Positions 1-8,866 of a stretch of DNA of 64,000 bases are shown here, piece after piece. Made by a program: the position numbers and the translations under genes. Source of the DNA: Pseudalkalibacillus sp. SCS-8. Lineage in GTDB: Bacteria; Bacillota; Bacilli; Bacillales; Fictibacillaceae. The notes under the pieces are model-generated. The model made no database searches. It was not told where the DNA came from and worked only from the letters and a program-made list of their open reading frames with translations. The stretch covers positions 2,976,001 to 3,040,000 of the forward strand of contig NZ_CP143541.1 in NCBI RefSeq assembly GCF_040126055.1. The letters run 5' to 3'. The first letter of the stretch is position 1. Every line of letters starts with the position of its first letter.

Positions 1-1149
1 ACCCATACCGCCGCCAATACACATCGTTACAACACCGAACTGTTCGTTACGACGAATCATTTCATGCATCAACGTCAAAGTGAGTTTCGCCCCACTGCAT
101 CCAAGTGGGTGTCCTAACGCAATCGCTCCACCATTGACATTCACCTTCTCTTCATCCAGACCAAGCTTTCGGATCACCTGAATGGATTGAGAAGCAAACG
201 CTTCGTTAAGTTCGAACAAGCCGATATCCGATTGCTCCAAGCCAGCCAGCTTCAACGCCTTCGGAATGGCTTCAACCGGGCCGACGCCCATGATCTCAGG
301 GGCAACACCAGCTACTGCAAATGAACGGAACTTCAAGATCGGCTTCAAGCCTTCTGCTTCCGCTTTTTCTCGGTTCATGACGAGAACAGATGCTGCACCA
401 TCACTCATCTGAGAAGAGTTCCCTGCGGTAACGCTCCCTCTCGGAGAGAATGCTGGTCGCAATTTACCTAGCACGTCAAGGGTTGTGTCTGCACGAACCC
501 CCTCATCCTTTGAAAACATCATCATTTTTTCTTGAAGTTTATTTTTCTCATCCACCCAACGTTTCGTTACTTCAACCGGAACGATTTCATCATCAAATTT
601 CCCTTCAGAAATTGCTTTTGCTGCACGTTGGTGGCTTCGTAAAGCAAACTGATCCTGATCCTCACGTGAGATTTCAAATCGGTTCGCAACTTCTTCTGCC
701 GTGTAGCCCATTCCCATGTAATATTCAGGTCTTGAATCAAGTAATTTAACATTCGGTTTCACGACGTGACCTGGGACAGGGACCAAGCTCATCGATTCTG
801 CGCCACCTGCAATGATGGCATCCGCATGCCCGATCATGATTCGTTCAGCACCATAAGCGATGCTCTGTAATCCGGATGAGCAATATCGATTGATTGTGAT
901 AGCTGGAACGTTATCGGGTAATCCTGCGAGACCTCCAATCAAACGAGCCATATTCATACCTTGTTCTGCTTCTGGGATCGAACAACCCATGATTAGATCA
1001 TCAATTGGTCCTTCATATCCTCCTGCTCTTTTGAGCGTCTCCTTTACTGTAAGGGCGCCAAGGTCATCTGGACGTACATTGGCGAGCGTCCCTTTCTTCG
1101 CTTTTCCGACAGGTGTTCTTGCACCTGCTACAATAACGGCTTCTTGCAT
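1..1149 (-). CDS. fadA: Acetyl-CoA acyltransferase (3-ketoacyl-CoA thiolase), partial at 3' end
   Basis: This gene encodes the thiolase that performs the last step of beta-oxidation, cleaving 3-ketoacyl-CoA with CoA to give acetyl-CoA. It starts at the ATG at 1149 behind a strong AAGGAGGGG ribosome site and runs off the left edge after 383 codons; the family is about 390 residues, so only a few C-terminal residues are missing. Visible thiolase marks are the nucleophile cysteine in NRYCSSG, the GGAESMS segment, the histidine in ALGHPLG and the second catalytic cysteine in MCIGGGMG at the very edge. It lies 12 bp downstream of fadN in the same direction. In B. subtilis the equivalent yusL-yusK-yusJ genes form one operon, so an acyl-CoA dehydrogenase (fadE) would be expected just outside the window. 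Confidence 0.96.
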   Translation of the reverse strand, partial: MQEAVIVAGARTPVGKAKKGTLANVRPDDLGALTVKETLKRAGGYEGPIDDLIMGCSIPEAEQGMNMARLIGGLAGLPDNVPAITINRYCSSGLQSIAYGAERIMIGHADAIIAGGAESMSLVPVPGHVVKPNVKLLDSRPEYYMGMGYTAEEVANRFEISREDQDQFALRSHQRAAKAISEGKFDDEIVPVEVTKRWVDEKNKLQEKMMMFSKDEGVRADTTLDVLGKLRPAFSPRGSVTAGNSSQMSDGAASVLVMNREKAEAEGLKPILKFRSFAVAGVAPEIMGVGPVEAIPKALKLAGLEQSDIGLFELNEAFASQSIQVIRKLGLDEEKVNVNGGAIALGHPLGCSGAKLTLTLMHEMIRRNEQFGVVTMCIGGGMG

Positions 1150-1161
1150 CTTCACCCCTCC

Positions 1162-3558
1162 TTAGTTGCGTAGTGGCTTTCCTTTGACGAGCATATGTTG
1201 CATACGTTGTTGGGTAAGCGGTTCTCCGGCAAGACTCAAGAAAGCTTCCCGTTCTAGATCTAATAGGTATTGTTCATCGACGAGTGTTCCTTCTGGAACG
1301 TTTCCACCGGCGATGACGTAAGCCAATTTCTTAGCTATTTTTAAGTCATGGTCAGAAATCATGTTTCCGAATTTCATCGTCTGCGCACCAAGGTACATGG
1401 TTGCGTATCCAGCTTCACCTGCTACAGGAATCAATTTGCGTTGTGGCGGGCGATATCCTCTGTTATAGAGTGACAGCACTTGTTGTTTCGCATCGTGAAT
1501 GAGGTGATCCCCATTTACACTGATTCCATCCTGCGGTCGTAAGAAACCAGATTCCTTCGCTTCGTGAGCAGAAGTAGACACTTTCGCCATTGCAATCGAT
1601 TCGAATGTCTGGATTGCAAGCTTTTGCAGATCCGGCTTCACATCCTTCGGAACTTGCTCCAGCAAACGGGTATAAAGTTCTTTGTTCCCGCCACCCCCTG
1701 GGATGATTCCGACTCCTACTTCAACAAGACCCATATAAGTTTCAAAGGAAGCCTGTAGACCAGCAGCTGGCAAGGAAACTTCAGTACCTCCGCCGAGTGT
1801 CATGTTAAACGGTGCTACGACGACTGGTTTTGCACTGTAGCGAATCTTTGCCATCGTCTGTTGGAACTGACGGACCATAAAGTCCAGTTCAAAGAAATTA
1901 TCATCCTGGGCTTCCATCATTATGAGCATCAGGTTCGCTCCGACACAGAAATTCTTTCCTTGGTTTCCGATGACGAGCCCTTTGTAATTCTTCTCGACTT
2001 CATCAATTGCATATTGGATCATCTGGATGATATCTGGACCGATTGCGTTGTTTTGGGAGTGGAACTCGAGCAATGCAACGCCGTCTCCAATATCGATCAG
2101 ACTGGCACCCGTGTTCTTCTTAATGACCCTGTTTTCATCCTTTAGTCGGCTAAGACGGATCACCTTCGGGTTTTCATCAGCCTGGGCATATTCCCCATTA
2201 TTATAGAAGGCGATGTTCGTTCCTTCTTGCTTGTAAAATTGCTTCTGACCCGTTTCAATCATTTGATTGATCCAATTCGGGATCGTTTCTCCTTCTTCCT
2301 TCATGCGGGCAACTGATTTCTCCAATCCGATTGCATCCCACGTTTCAAAAGGACCAAGTTCCCAGCCGAATCCCCATTTCATTGCATCATCGATCGCTTT
2401 AATGTCGTCAGCAATTTCAAATGCCTTTTCGGCTGAATAAAGAAGAACCGGCTTTAGAATCGACCAGACGAGCTGTCCAGCCCGGTCATCTGCGTATACA
2501 AGCGCTTTCAATTTATCCGGCATGGTCTTAGCCTGCTTGCTCATTTCGACCGACGCCGTTTTCAGCTTTTTCCTTGGTCCATATTCGAGCGTTTCCGGAT
2601 CAAGCTCTAGGATTTCACTCTTTCCATTCGACTTTTGCTTCAGGTAGAATCCTTGCCCGTTCTTGCTTCCGATCCATCCCTTTTCATTCATTTTTTTCAT
2701 GAAATCAGGAACATCGAAAACCTTCTTTTCTTCCCCTTCAACTTGGTCGTATACATTCCTGGCAACATGGATGAACGTATCCAGACCGACAACATCAAGC
2801 GTTCTGAAGGTCGCACTTTTCGGACGTCCGATGGCTGGTCCTGTAACGGAATCAACCTCTCCGACGGAGTAGCCGTTTTTGAGCATTTGTTGCACCGTCA
2901 CAAGTAAACCATACGTTCCGATCCGGTTTGCGATGAAGTTCGGTGTATCCTTGGCTTCAACGACACCTTTTCCAAGAACATCCTCACCAAATCGGTTGAT
3001 GAATGTTAATACGTCTTGGTTCGTATCTTTTGTTGGAATGACTTCTAATAATTTCAGATAACGAGGCGGGTTGAAAAAGTGAGTCCCTAAGAAATGAGCT
3101 TTGAACTCATCACTTCTTCCTTCCACCATGGCATTGATTGAGATTCCGGAAGTGTTCGAGCTGACGATTGTACCTGGCTTCCTGTGCTTCTCAATTTGTT
3201 CGAAGACTTTCTTCTTCACATCCAAATTCTCAACAACAACCTCGATGATCCAATCGACTTCCCCAAGCTTCTCCAGATCATCTTCCAGGTTCCCTGTTTC
3301 AATCATCTGAAGATGATCCTTGGAGCTGAGCGGTGCAGGCTTTTGCTTTAATAATTTCTGTTTAGCCGTCTCCGCCAACTTGTTCCTTACAACCTTGTCA
3401 TCAAGGGTGAGCCCTTGGGCTTTTTCCTTTTCATTTAGTTCTCTCGGAACGATATCCAATAGAATACTCGGAATACCTACATTAGCTAGATGCGCAGCAA
3501 TACCGGATCCCATTACTCCAGAACCGATGACTGCAACCTTACGAATGTGATATGACAT
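1162..3558 (-). CDS. fadN: 3-hydroxyacyl-CoA dehydrogenase / enoyl-CoA hydratase
   Basis: Bifunctional beta-oxidation enzyme of 798 residues that hydrates enoyl-CoA and oxidises the 3-hydroxyacyl-CoA. The N-terminal half is an NAD-binding Rossmann domain (VAVIGSGVMGSGIAAHLA, residues about 7-24) followed by the HAD dimerisation region with GTHFFNPP; the C-terminal part has the crotonase fold (VIGNQGKNFCVGANL and TLGGGTEVSL). Length is close to B. subtilis FadN (YusL, about 789). The reading frame is open to 3642, but the ATG at 3558 is preferred because AGGAGG lies 7 bases upstream and the encoded start MSYHIRKVAVIG fits the family. A FadR operator overlaps the leader. Transcribed with fadA. 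Confidence 0.95.
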   Translation of the reverse strand: MSYHIRKVAVIGSGVMGSGIAAHLANVGIPSILLDIVPRELNEKEKAQGLTLDDKVVRNKLAETAKQKLLKQKPAPLSSKDHLQMIETGNLEDDLEKLGEVDWIIEVVVENLDVKKKVFEQIEKHRKPGTIVSSNTSGISINAMVEGRSDEFKAHFLGTHFFNPPRYLKLLEVIPTKDTNQDVLTFINRFGEDVLGKGVVEAKDTPNFIANRIGTYGLLVTVQQMLKNGYSVGEVDSVTGPAIGRPKSATFRTLDVVGLDTFIHVARNVYDQVEGEEKKVFDVPDFMKKMNEKGWIGSKNGQGFYLKQKSNGKSEILELDPETLEYGPRKKLKTASVEMSKQAKTMPDKLKALVYADDRAGQLVWSILKPVLLYSAEKAFEIADDIKAIDDAMKWGFGWELGPFETWDAIGLEKSVARMKEEGETIPNWINQMIETGQKQFYKQEGTNIAFYNNGEYAQADENPKVIRLSRLKDENRVIKKNTGASLIDIGDGVALLEFHSQNNAIGPDIIQMIQYAIDEVEKNYKGLVIGNQGKNFCVGANLMLIMMEAQDDNFFELDFMVRQFQQTMAKIRYSAKPVVVAPFNMTLGGGTEVSLPAAGLQASFETYMGLVEVGVGIIPGGGGNKELYTRLLEQVPKDVKPDLQKLAIQTFESIAMAKVSTSAHEAKESGFLRPQDGISVNGDHLIHDAKQQVLSLYNRGYRPPQRKLIPVAGEAGYATMYLGAQTMKFGNMISDHDLKIAKKLAYVIAGGNVPEGTLVDEQYLLDLEREAFLSLAGEPLTQQRMQHMLVKGKPLRN

Positions 3559-3575
3559 GATGAACCTCCTTTGTA

Positions 3576-3593
3576 TGAATGAACACTCATTCA
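3576..3593. promoter_or_regulatory. FadR operator upstream of fadN
   Basis: The sequence TGAATGAACACTCATTCA is an inverted repeat, TGAATGA-N4-TCATTCA. It matches the known Bacillus FadR site (TGAATGAnTAnTCATTCA) at nearly every position. It lies 18 bp upstream of the fadN start codon, just before the ribosome site, where a bound repressor would block transcription. FadR releases DNA when long-chain acyl-CoA binds, so the operon should be induced by fatty acids. Confidence 0.88.
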
Positions 3594-3950
3594 TTTTTTC
3601 TGCAAAAAATAGAGCTTGCTTAAATTTGTACAAGATGGACATTTCTGTACTTGAACTGTCTCTATACCTACTATAAAAAATTTGGCGCTTTTTCGCAATA
3701 CAAATTTCAGAAAATTAACATGATTTAGTCTACTTATTTTCCATACCTTGCTTGACTACAGTAGATCCTGGGGTTTTCAAAAATTCTTTTTAGCTGCTCA
3801 AGAGGGACAGTTTTTCGGGATAGCCTTCTTTTCACCTGCTTTGACCGAGAGTGGCTCCCCTTGAATGAGCATATACACAATATCTTATGCTCGAAAATGC
3901 GAGTTGATGAAAAAAGGATAATGGCCTGGGCGATATTGGAGTGGATTAGC

Positions 3951-4079
3951 GTTTTTGTAGATAATTCTTCATTTTTGTAGGTAATTTCTCATTTTTGTAG
4001 ATAAAATTTTATTTTCGTAGATATTTCTATTTTTTCGTAGATAATCCGAAATTTTTGTAGATAATCTTTGTTTGCGTAG
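3951..4079. repeat. 20-bp tandem array, TTTTTGTAGATAAT units
   Basis: Between fadN and fadM (3559-4241, about 680 bp without a gene) there are six consecutive 20-bp units and a decayed seventh. The core GTAG falls at 3957, 3977, 3997, 4017, 4037 and 4057, exactly 20 bp apart, and again at 4076 after 19 bp. Each unit reads about (A/T)TTTT(T/C)GTAG(A/G)TAAT followed by a variable AT-rich tail of about 6 bp. No open frame or other signal was recognised in the rest of the gap apart from the FadR box and the fadM terminator. Function is unknown. Confidence 0.85.
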
Positions 4080-4197
4080 TGCTTCTGATCTTTTTTCAGG
4101 AAAATCGTCAGTTTTTAAAGAGAGTTGATAAAAAATGACTCGGAAATCTGAAAAAAAGAGCAGATATGACTAAAAAACGCTCCTAAACGTAATGTGG

Positions 4198-4232
4198 AAT
4201 AAAAAAAGTGCCAGGCATCTAAGCTGGCACTC
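4198..4232 (-). terminator. Terminator of fadM
   Basis: Read on the minus strand, GTGCCAG pairs with CTGGCAC across a 9-base loop and is followed by a run of seven T. It sits 10 bp past the fadM stop codon. Confidence 0.85.
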
Positions 4233-4241
4233 TTCATCATT

Positions 4242-5159
4242 CTATTTTCCGAAGATCCCTTTCAACACGAACGCAACGTTGGCTGGACGCTCTGCAAGAC
4301 GTCGCATGAAGTACCCGTACCAATCGTTTCCGTAAGGGACATAGACTCGCATCGTATACCCTTCATCACGCAGCTCACGCTGGCGATCGATGCGAATTCC
4401 ATATAACATTTGGAATTCAAACTGATCGAGCGGGATGTTATGCTCCTTCACCAATTCTTTCGTATAAGCGATCATATTGTCATCATGCGTTGCAATTGCT
4501 GTGTAATTTCCATTGAGAAGATGCATTTTAATGATTTTCTTGAAATTCTCATCAACATCTTTCTTATCCGGAAACGCAACTGACGGAGATTCCTTATACG
4601 CACCTTTTACTAGACGGAGGTTCGGATTATAAGAATCCAGATCTTCAATATCTGAAACTGTACGGTACAGATAAGCCTGCAGGACTGTTCCGATATTTTC
4701 ATACTCCGATTTCAATTCTTTGAATATATCAATGGTCGCTTGACAACGCGATTCATCTTCCATATCGATCGTGACGAACACATCATACTCATCAGCGACT
4801 TCCATAATCCGTTTCATATTGGCGAGCACCAATTCACGGCTGATATCCAATCCCATGGAAGTCAATTTCAGCGAAAGCTGGGAATTCAAGTTTTCCTTTG
4901 AAATAGCTTTTATCGCTTCAATACAATGGTTGGTCATTTCCCTTGCTTCTTCTTCGTTATCAACGAATTCACCGAGGTGATCGATGGTTACAGGAAGATT
5001 CTCATCGTTCAGCTTTCGAATTGCATGCAATGAACTTTCCAATGAAGCGCCAGCAACGAAACGACCTGCTCCGAAACGAAGGCCATATTTCTTCGCCATT
5101 TTGGTGGCTACTTTATTTTTACCCATGAATAAGAAGAAGTTTTTTAATAGTTGTTCCAT
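4242..5159 (-). CDS. fadM: Proline dehydrogenase family protein (YusM/FadM-like)
   Basis: FAD-dependent proline dehydrogenase-type protein of 305 residues, with a TIM-barrel fold, expected to oxidise proline to pyrroline-5-carboxylate. Diagnostic family segments are visible: RLVKGAYKE around residue 182, IATHDDN, FQMLYGIR and the C-terminal Y-F-M-R-R-L-A-E-R-P proline-binding motif. No pyrroline-5-carboxylate dehydrogenase domain is attached, as usual in Bacilli. The gene stands next to fadN exactly as yusM does in B. subtilis; the FadM name comes from that locus. No FadR-like box was seen in its own upstream region (5160-5451), which holds no other recognisable signal. Whether proline is the true substrate of this paralogue cannot be told from sequence. 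Confidence 0.88.
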   Translation of the reverse strand: MEQLLKNFFLFMGKNKVATKMAKKYGLRFGAGRFVAGASLESSLHAIRKLNDENLPVTIDHLGEFVDNEEEAREMTNHCIEAIKAISKENLNSQLSLKLTSMGLDISRELVLANMKRIMEVADEYDVFVTIDMEDESRCQATIDIFKELKSEYENIGTVLQAYLYRTVSDIEDLDSYNPNLRLVKGAYKESPSVAFPDKKDVDENFKKIIKMHLLNGNYTAIATHDDNMIAYTKELVKEHNIPLDQFEFQMLYGIRIDRQRELRDEGYTMRVYVPYGNDWYGYFMRRLAERPANVAFVLKGIFGK

Positions 5160-5451
5160 CAGCAGATCCCCCTATGATAACGGATACAAAATTTCTTGAT
5201 TATCTATGTGAACGAAGTTTAATTTATTTAACTTCCAACAGTATTTTATCATTTTTTCGACAACTTTTTTACTTTTTTCAAAATTTAATTTTTTCTTCCT
5301 TTTACCATAATAGGAGTGGATTCAAAATGTGAATGGAGAGTTTATGATTTTGAATAAATCGGGCCTTTCCCCATCTCCACTCTTGAATAACATCTTTCTT
5401 GCGTGGCAACCTATTTTTGAACTCAGAATCCCCTAAAAGGAGGAAAGAACC

Positions 5452-5730
5452 GTGCAACAACAACAATCCACTCAAAACCAGCAAGGAATCATGCCTCAGC
5501 CACCAAGAGTGATGACCTCTAAGGATCAGCTATACTTAACCGACATGATGAGTTGGAATCTATTAGCTGCGAAAAAATGCAGGCATTTTGCCAACCAGTG
5601 CCAGGATCAAGAAGTAAAGACGGCGATCGAACAAGCTGCCCAAATGCATACGAGGCATTATGATCAATTGCTCCAGCATCTTCAAAGCCACCTTGGTGAT
5701 CAAATGCAAAGTCAAAATCTTTCTCAATAA
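5452..5730 (+). CDS. Small CotF-family spore coat protein
   Basis: A 92-residue protein with a glutamine-rich N-terminus (MQQQQSTQNQQG) and a helical CotF/YusN-like body: the stretch YLTDMMSWNLLAAKKCRHFA matches the ferritin-like helix of coat-protein F relatives. It begins with GTG behind AAAGGAGGAAAGAACC. It ends 15 bp before a second CotF-type gene and is probably co-transcribed with it. Likely role is structural, in the spore coat, expressed in the mother cell; no sporulation promoter could be recognised with confidence. A soluble four-helix protein of another role is possible. Confidence 0.75.
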   Translation: MQQQQSTQNQQGIMPQPPRVMTSKDQLYLTDMMSWNLLAAKKCRHFANQCQDQEVKTAIEQAAQMHTRHYDQLLQHLQSHLGDQMQSQNLSQ

Positions 5731-5745
5731 AGGAGGGCCTAGCGA

Positions 5746-6069
5746 ATGACCATACAAAATCCGCAAACGAATACACCACAGACGCCGGATATGAATGATC
5801 GGGATTTCATCAATGATATTCTGGCAACGGAAAAATATATGACTGATGCCTATTCAACGGCTATGAATGAAGCAAGCCATCAGGCGCTTTACCAGGACAT
5901 TTCCGCAATCGCGAAGGAAACGCAGGAGTGTCAGCGAAATTTGTTCAATGTTATGTTCCAGAAGGGCTGGTACTCCTTCGATCAAGCCCAGCCTCAAGCC
6001 TTACAGCAAGATTATCAAAAGTTCACCGGTTATAAACAACAGCTCCCGAACGGAAGTACAATGCAGTAG
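5746..6069 (+). CDS. yusN: YusN-like CotF-family spore coat protein
   Basis: A 107-residue protein similar to the CotF family, with the sequence DRDFINDILATEKYMTDAYS typical of these coat proteins and a C-terminal QQDYQKFTGYKQQL tail. A ribosome site AGGAGGG lies just upstream. The position next to the fadM-type gene matches yusN in B. subtilis, which supports the assignment. It forms a two-gene unit with the preceding small coat protein and is followed by a strong hairpin terminator. Confidence 0.8.
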   Translation: MTIQNPQTNTPQTPDMNDRDFINDILATEKYMTDAYSTAMNEASHQALYQDISAIAKETQECQRNLFNVMFQKGWYSFDQAQPQALQQDYQKFTGYKQQLPNGSTMQ

Positions 6070-6138
6070 CGCTATTATGGAACCATACCCGGTTCTTTAT
6101 GTACAGCAAACGTACCCTGGGAACTTTGATGTAGAAAA

Positions 6139-6176
6139 TAAAGAAAGATGGGCCAAACGCCCATCTTTCTTTTGTA
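6139..6176. terminator. Bidirectional terminator between convergent genes
   Basis: AAAGAAAGATGGGC and GCCCATCTTTCTTT form a perfect 14-bp stem with a 5-base CAAAC loop. It sits between the coat-protein unit and the convergent small gene. Confidence 0.9.
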
Positions 6177-6183
6177 GTTGCAT

Positions 6184-6441
6184 CTATTTTTGTTCGTTTC
6201 GATATTGTTGGTTCATGTCCCGTACTTCCTCAATCAATTCCTTCATGCCTTCTTTCGCATCGGGGTATTTTTCATTCCAATGCTTTACAAGGGGTGGCAT
6301 TGTTTTTGACATATGCGTATAAAGCGCCCACATGCGAATCTTTTCTTTACGTTCTTCACCTGCTTCTCCCACCATGAGCTCCGTATATTTTGTCATGAGG
6401 CCATCAAATTGTTCCTTCAATTTTTGATCCATCAACGTCAC
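6184..6441 (-). CDS. yusU: YusU-like protein of unknown function
   Basis: An 85-residue, hydrophilic, mostly helical protein starting MTLMDQKLKEQFDGLM. It resembles the YusU family (DUF2573) by length, by the conserved central KIRMWALYTHMSK segment and by the following MPPLVKHWNEKYPD. No signal peptide or membrane segment is present, so it should be cytoplasmic. The neighbourhood (yusM, yusN, later yusO/yusP) also points to the yus region. Function is unknown; the assignment rests on recall of the family pattern. Confidence 0.65.
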   Translation of the reverse strand: MTLMDQKLKEQFDGLMTKYTELMVGEAGEERKEKIRMWALYTHMSKTMPPLVKHWNEKYPDAKEGMKELIEEVRDMNQQYRNEQK

Positions 6442-6497
6442 CTACCTTCGTCATTTCTTGTATCGTAACACATCACCCACTCAGTCAAAAAAATGGT

Positions 6498-7148
6498 CTA
6501 GTCTTTAAACCATTTGTTCTTCATTGCGATGACAGCAGCTTGTGTACGATCATGAAGACCGAGCTTCCCTAAAATATTGCTCACATGAGTTTTGACTGTC
6601 TTCTCAGTAATGAAAAGCTCTGATGAAATTTCTTTATTGTTCCGTCCAAGTGTGATCTGGTAAAGAACATCCTTCTCGCGCGCCGTCAACTGATTGAACA
6701 TACGCTCTGACTCCATGTTTTTAGAGCCCGTATTCACATGATTCAATAGCTGTGTCGTTGCGGACGGATGCAGATGCGTTTGACCTGCATGGACGGCCTT
6801 GATCGATTTTACAAGCTCGTCAGGTTCAATATCTTTCAATTGATAGCCGTCTGCTCCAGCTTGTAAGGCTGGAACGACATGGTCCTGATCCGAAAAGCTT
6901 GTCAGTACGATGATTTTCACATCAGCTTTCTCTTCCTTGATCCGTTTGGTGGCTTCGATTCCATCCATGACTGGCATGGTCAAATCCATAAGCACGACAT
7001 CTGGTTGTAGTTGATCGACCATTTCAATCGCTTCTTTTCCATTGGATGCTTCTCCAACTAGTTCGATATCGGATTGTGTACTTAGAAAGAATCGCAAGCC
7101 CTTCAACACCATGAGATGATCATCGACAAGTAGCACTTTAATCCCCAT
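6498..7148 (-). CDS. NarL/LuxR-type response regulator (YhcZ/AirR-like)
   Basis: Two-component regulator of 216 residues. The N-terminal receiver domain has the acidic pair in LLVDDH, the phosphoacceptor aspartate in VVLMDLTMPVMDG and the conserved IIVLTSF and AGADGYQLKD segments. The C-terminal LuxR helix-turn-helix is clear (LTAREKDVLYQI, KEISSELFITEKTVKTHVSN). The ATG at 7148 is chosen over the upstream one at 7166 because AAAGAGGAG lies 6 bases before it. It overlaps the kinase gene by 11 bp, so the pair is translationally coupled. Best family match is the YhcZ / S. aureus AirR group. Confidence 0.9.
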   Translation of the reverse strand: MGIKVLLVDDHLMVLKGLRFFLSTQSDIELVGEASNGKEAIEMVDQLQPDVVLMDLTMPVMDGIEATKRIKEEKADVKIIVLTSFSDQDHVVPALQAGADGYQLKDIEPDELVKSIKAVHAGQTHLHPSATTQLLNHVNTGSKNMESERMFNQLTAREKDVLYQITLGRNNKEISSELFITEKTVKTHVSNILGKLGLHDRTQAAVIAMKNKWFKD

Positions 7149-8751
7149 TGTTCTCTCCTCTTTCATCTGTTATACGAAATTGCACGGTTACGGTGGTTCC
7201 TTTGTTACGTACACTTTCAACCAACATCTTCCCACCCATGATTTCCGTACGTTCTTTCATGCTCGATAAGCCGAACGACCACTGCTGCTCAGATTCTGAA
7301 GCAGGAACAGTGAAACCACAACCGTAATCGATTATCTGCAAAAGAATATCTTTTCTTCTCCGTTGCAAGCATAGATAGACCTCATCTATCCGAGCATGCT
7401 TATGCACATTGTTCAACGCTTCTTGACCGACCCGCCACATTGTTTCTTCCACCAACCGTGGTATGTTTCCAACTCCTTCAATCCGCTCATGAACGGTCAG
7501 CCCTAACGATTCCCCATATTTTTTCAAAGAATCGATCACACCTTCTTCGAGGCCGGCTGGTTTGAGCTGCCAGATCATCGTTCTCATTTCTCCGACAACC
7601 TCTTGGGAAAGGGATTGTATTTCTGCAAGGGAATCTTCAAGTGTTTCATCTTGAGGCATTTTCTTTATATACTCCCTTAATCCTCGGGCAGTCAAGCTAA
7701 GTGAAAAGAGTTTCTGATTGACCGAGTCATGCAAATCCCTCGCTAAGCGATTCCGTTCCTCAATCAAAGCAAGTTCCCTTGATCTTTCAAAGAGTCGTGC
7801 TTTTTCAAGAACAAGTGAGACATGATCCCCCAAAGCTTTAAGGACATCGGCATCAATCGGGGGCGTATGAGATTCATCCCAGGAACAAATCAAACACCCG
7901 ATCCATTCCTCTCCAATCAATAGTGGTAAGAGGATTGCCTCATCATCCAAATTTAGACCAAAGGCACCTAAATCCTTCTGAAGCTCCGGTTGCCTGAGGG
8001 TAGTGTCCAGCTTTCCATCAGAGGAGATTCGATAATGTTTATGAATTGATGTTGTTTGACCTTCACGGAAAACAGATCGCAATGCTAAAGCGTGTTCCTC
8101 TTTCATAAGGAGCGCCAATGAGTCCAGGTTGAACGTTTTTCCGATATGGTTGACAGTGTGTTGCGGAAGAAGGTGAAGGTCATTCATTTTCCAGATCGCA
8201 CGACTGATTTCGTCCAGCTTTGAATATTGTTCAGCTTTCGTTTGTTGGGCTTCATAAAGCTTCGTCCGTTTGATCGCAGTCCCGATTTGAAAGGATACGG
8301 ATTGAAGTAGGTCCAATTCATCTTCTGTGAATTCATTTTTCCCCGGTTCAGCAACATTAAGGAGCCCGAACTTTTCTCCACCTGCAATTAACGGCACAGT
8401 AGCATGGTGGGTGATCCCTTTCGTATCTCCCCACTCGTAGTCGATGGCGTCTTCAATTCTTTTGCAATTGATGATATTTACCGCTTTTTGCAAGCGACCA
8501 TCCCACACTTTATCAAGACACCAGCAGCTTCCCTCACACATCGGCTTCTTTTCATCCCAGCTCAAGGCAGGAGGAAGATTCACATCCGCGACAAAGGCAT
8601 AAATCGGTTCTTCATTCGTAAGAAAGATCCATCCAGTCGATAAATCCGTCACTTCCAACAATTTTTCCAGCACAGATTGCAGCATTTCTCTTAAATCATT
8701 CGATTGATTCAATGTTTCTGCAATGACTTTCAATGTATGTACTCTAGACAT
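7138..8751 (-). CDS. Cytoplasmic GAF-GAF sensor histidine kinase (YhcY/AirS-like)
   Basis: A 537-residue kinase without membrane segments. Residues about 1-165 form a GAF domain, 175-325 a second GAF-like domain, followed by a HisKA_3 dimerisation segment with the phosphorylated His at 341 (ARDLHDSVNQ) and an HATPase domain (NVHKHA, DYGCGF, GLSSMKER). The first GAF carries four cysteines, C72, C76, C78 and C96. S. aureus AirS, from the same YhcY group, binds an oxygen-labile Fe-S cluster through cysteines in its GAF domain, so redox or oxygen sensing is a reasonable inference. It is longer than B. subtilis YhcY (about 379) because of the extra GAF. Confidence 0.88.
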   Translation of the reverse strand: MSRVHTLKVIAETLNQSNDLREMLQSVLEKLLEVTDLSTGWIFLTNEEPIYAFVADVNLPPALSWDEKKPMCEGSCWCLDKVWDGRLQKAVNIINCKRIEDAIDYEWGDTKGITHHATVPLIAGGEKFGLLNVAEPGKNEFTEDELDLLQSVSFQIGTAIKRTKLYEAQQTKAEQYSKLDEISRAIWKMNDLHLLPQHTVNHIGKTFNLDSLALLMKEEHALALRSVFREGQTTSIHKHYRISSDGKLDTTLRQPELQKDLGAFGLNLDDEAILLPLLIGEEWIGCLICSWDESHTPPIDADVLKALGDHVSLVLEKARLFERSRELALIEERNRLARDLHDSVNQKLFSLSLTARGLREYIKKMPQDETLEDSLAEIQSLSQEVVGEMRTMIWQLKPAGLEEGVIDSLKKYGESLGLTVHERIEGVGNIPRLVEETMWRVGQEALNNVHKHARIDEVYLCLQRRRKDILLQIIDYGCGFTVPASESEQQWSFGLSSMKERTEIMGGKMLVESVRNKGTTVTVQFRITDERGENNGD

Positions 8752-8866
8752 ATGCTTCGCCCCCTTTCTGCAATTAATAAGATAAATATGTCGATCGAAT
8801 CAAAAATAAATCCGCCATATCAGGATCTATCACTAGATTACCATGAAATGACGGATTGATATCGTT

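Noticed and set aside
3951..4079. CRISPR or minisatellite coding repeat
   Set aside because: Units are 20 bp with diverged tails and no open frame; there is no direct-repeat/spacer structure.
5867..6322. 151-codon plus-strand frame across the yusN end and the terminator
   Set aside because: It is out of frame with yusN, runs through the terminator hairpin and into the opposite-strand yusU gene.
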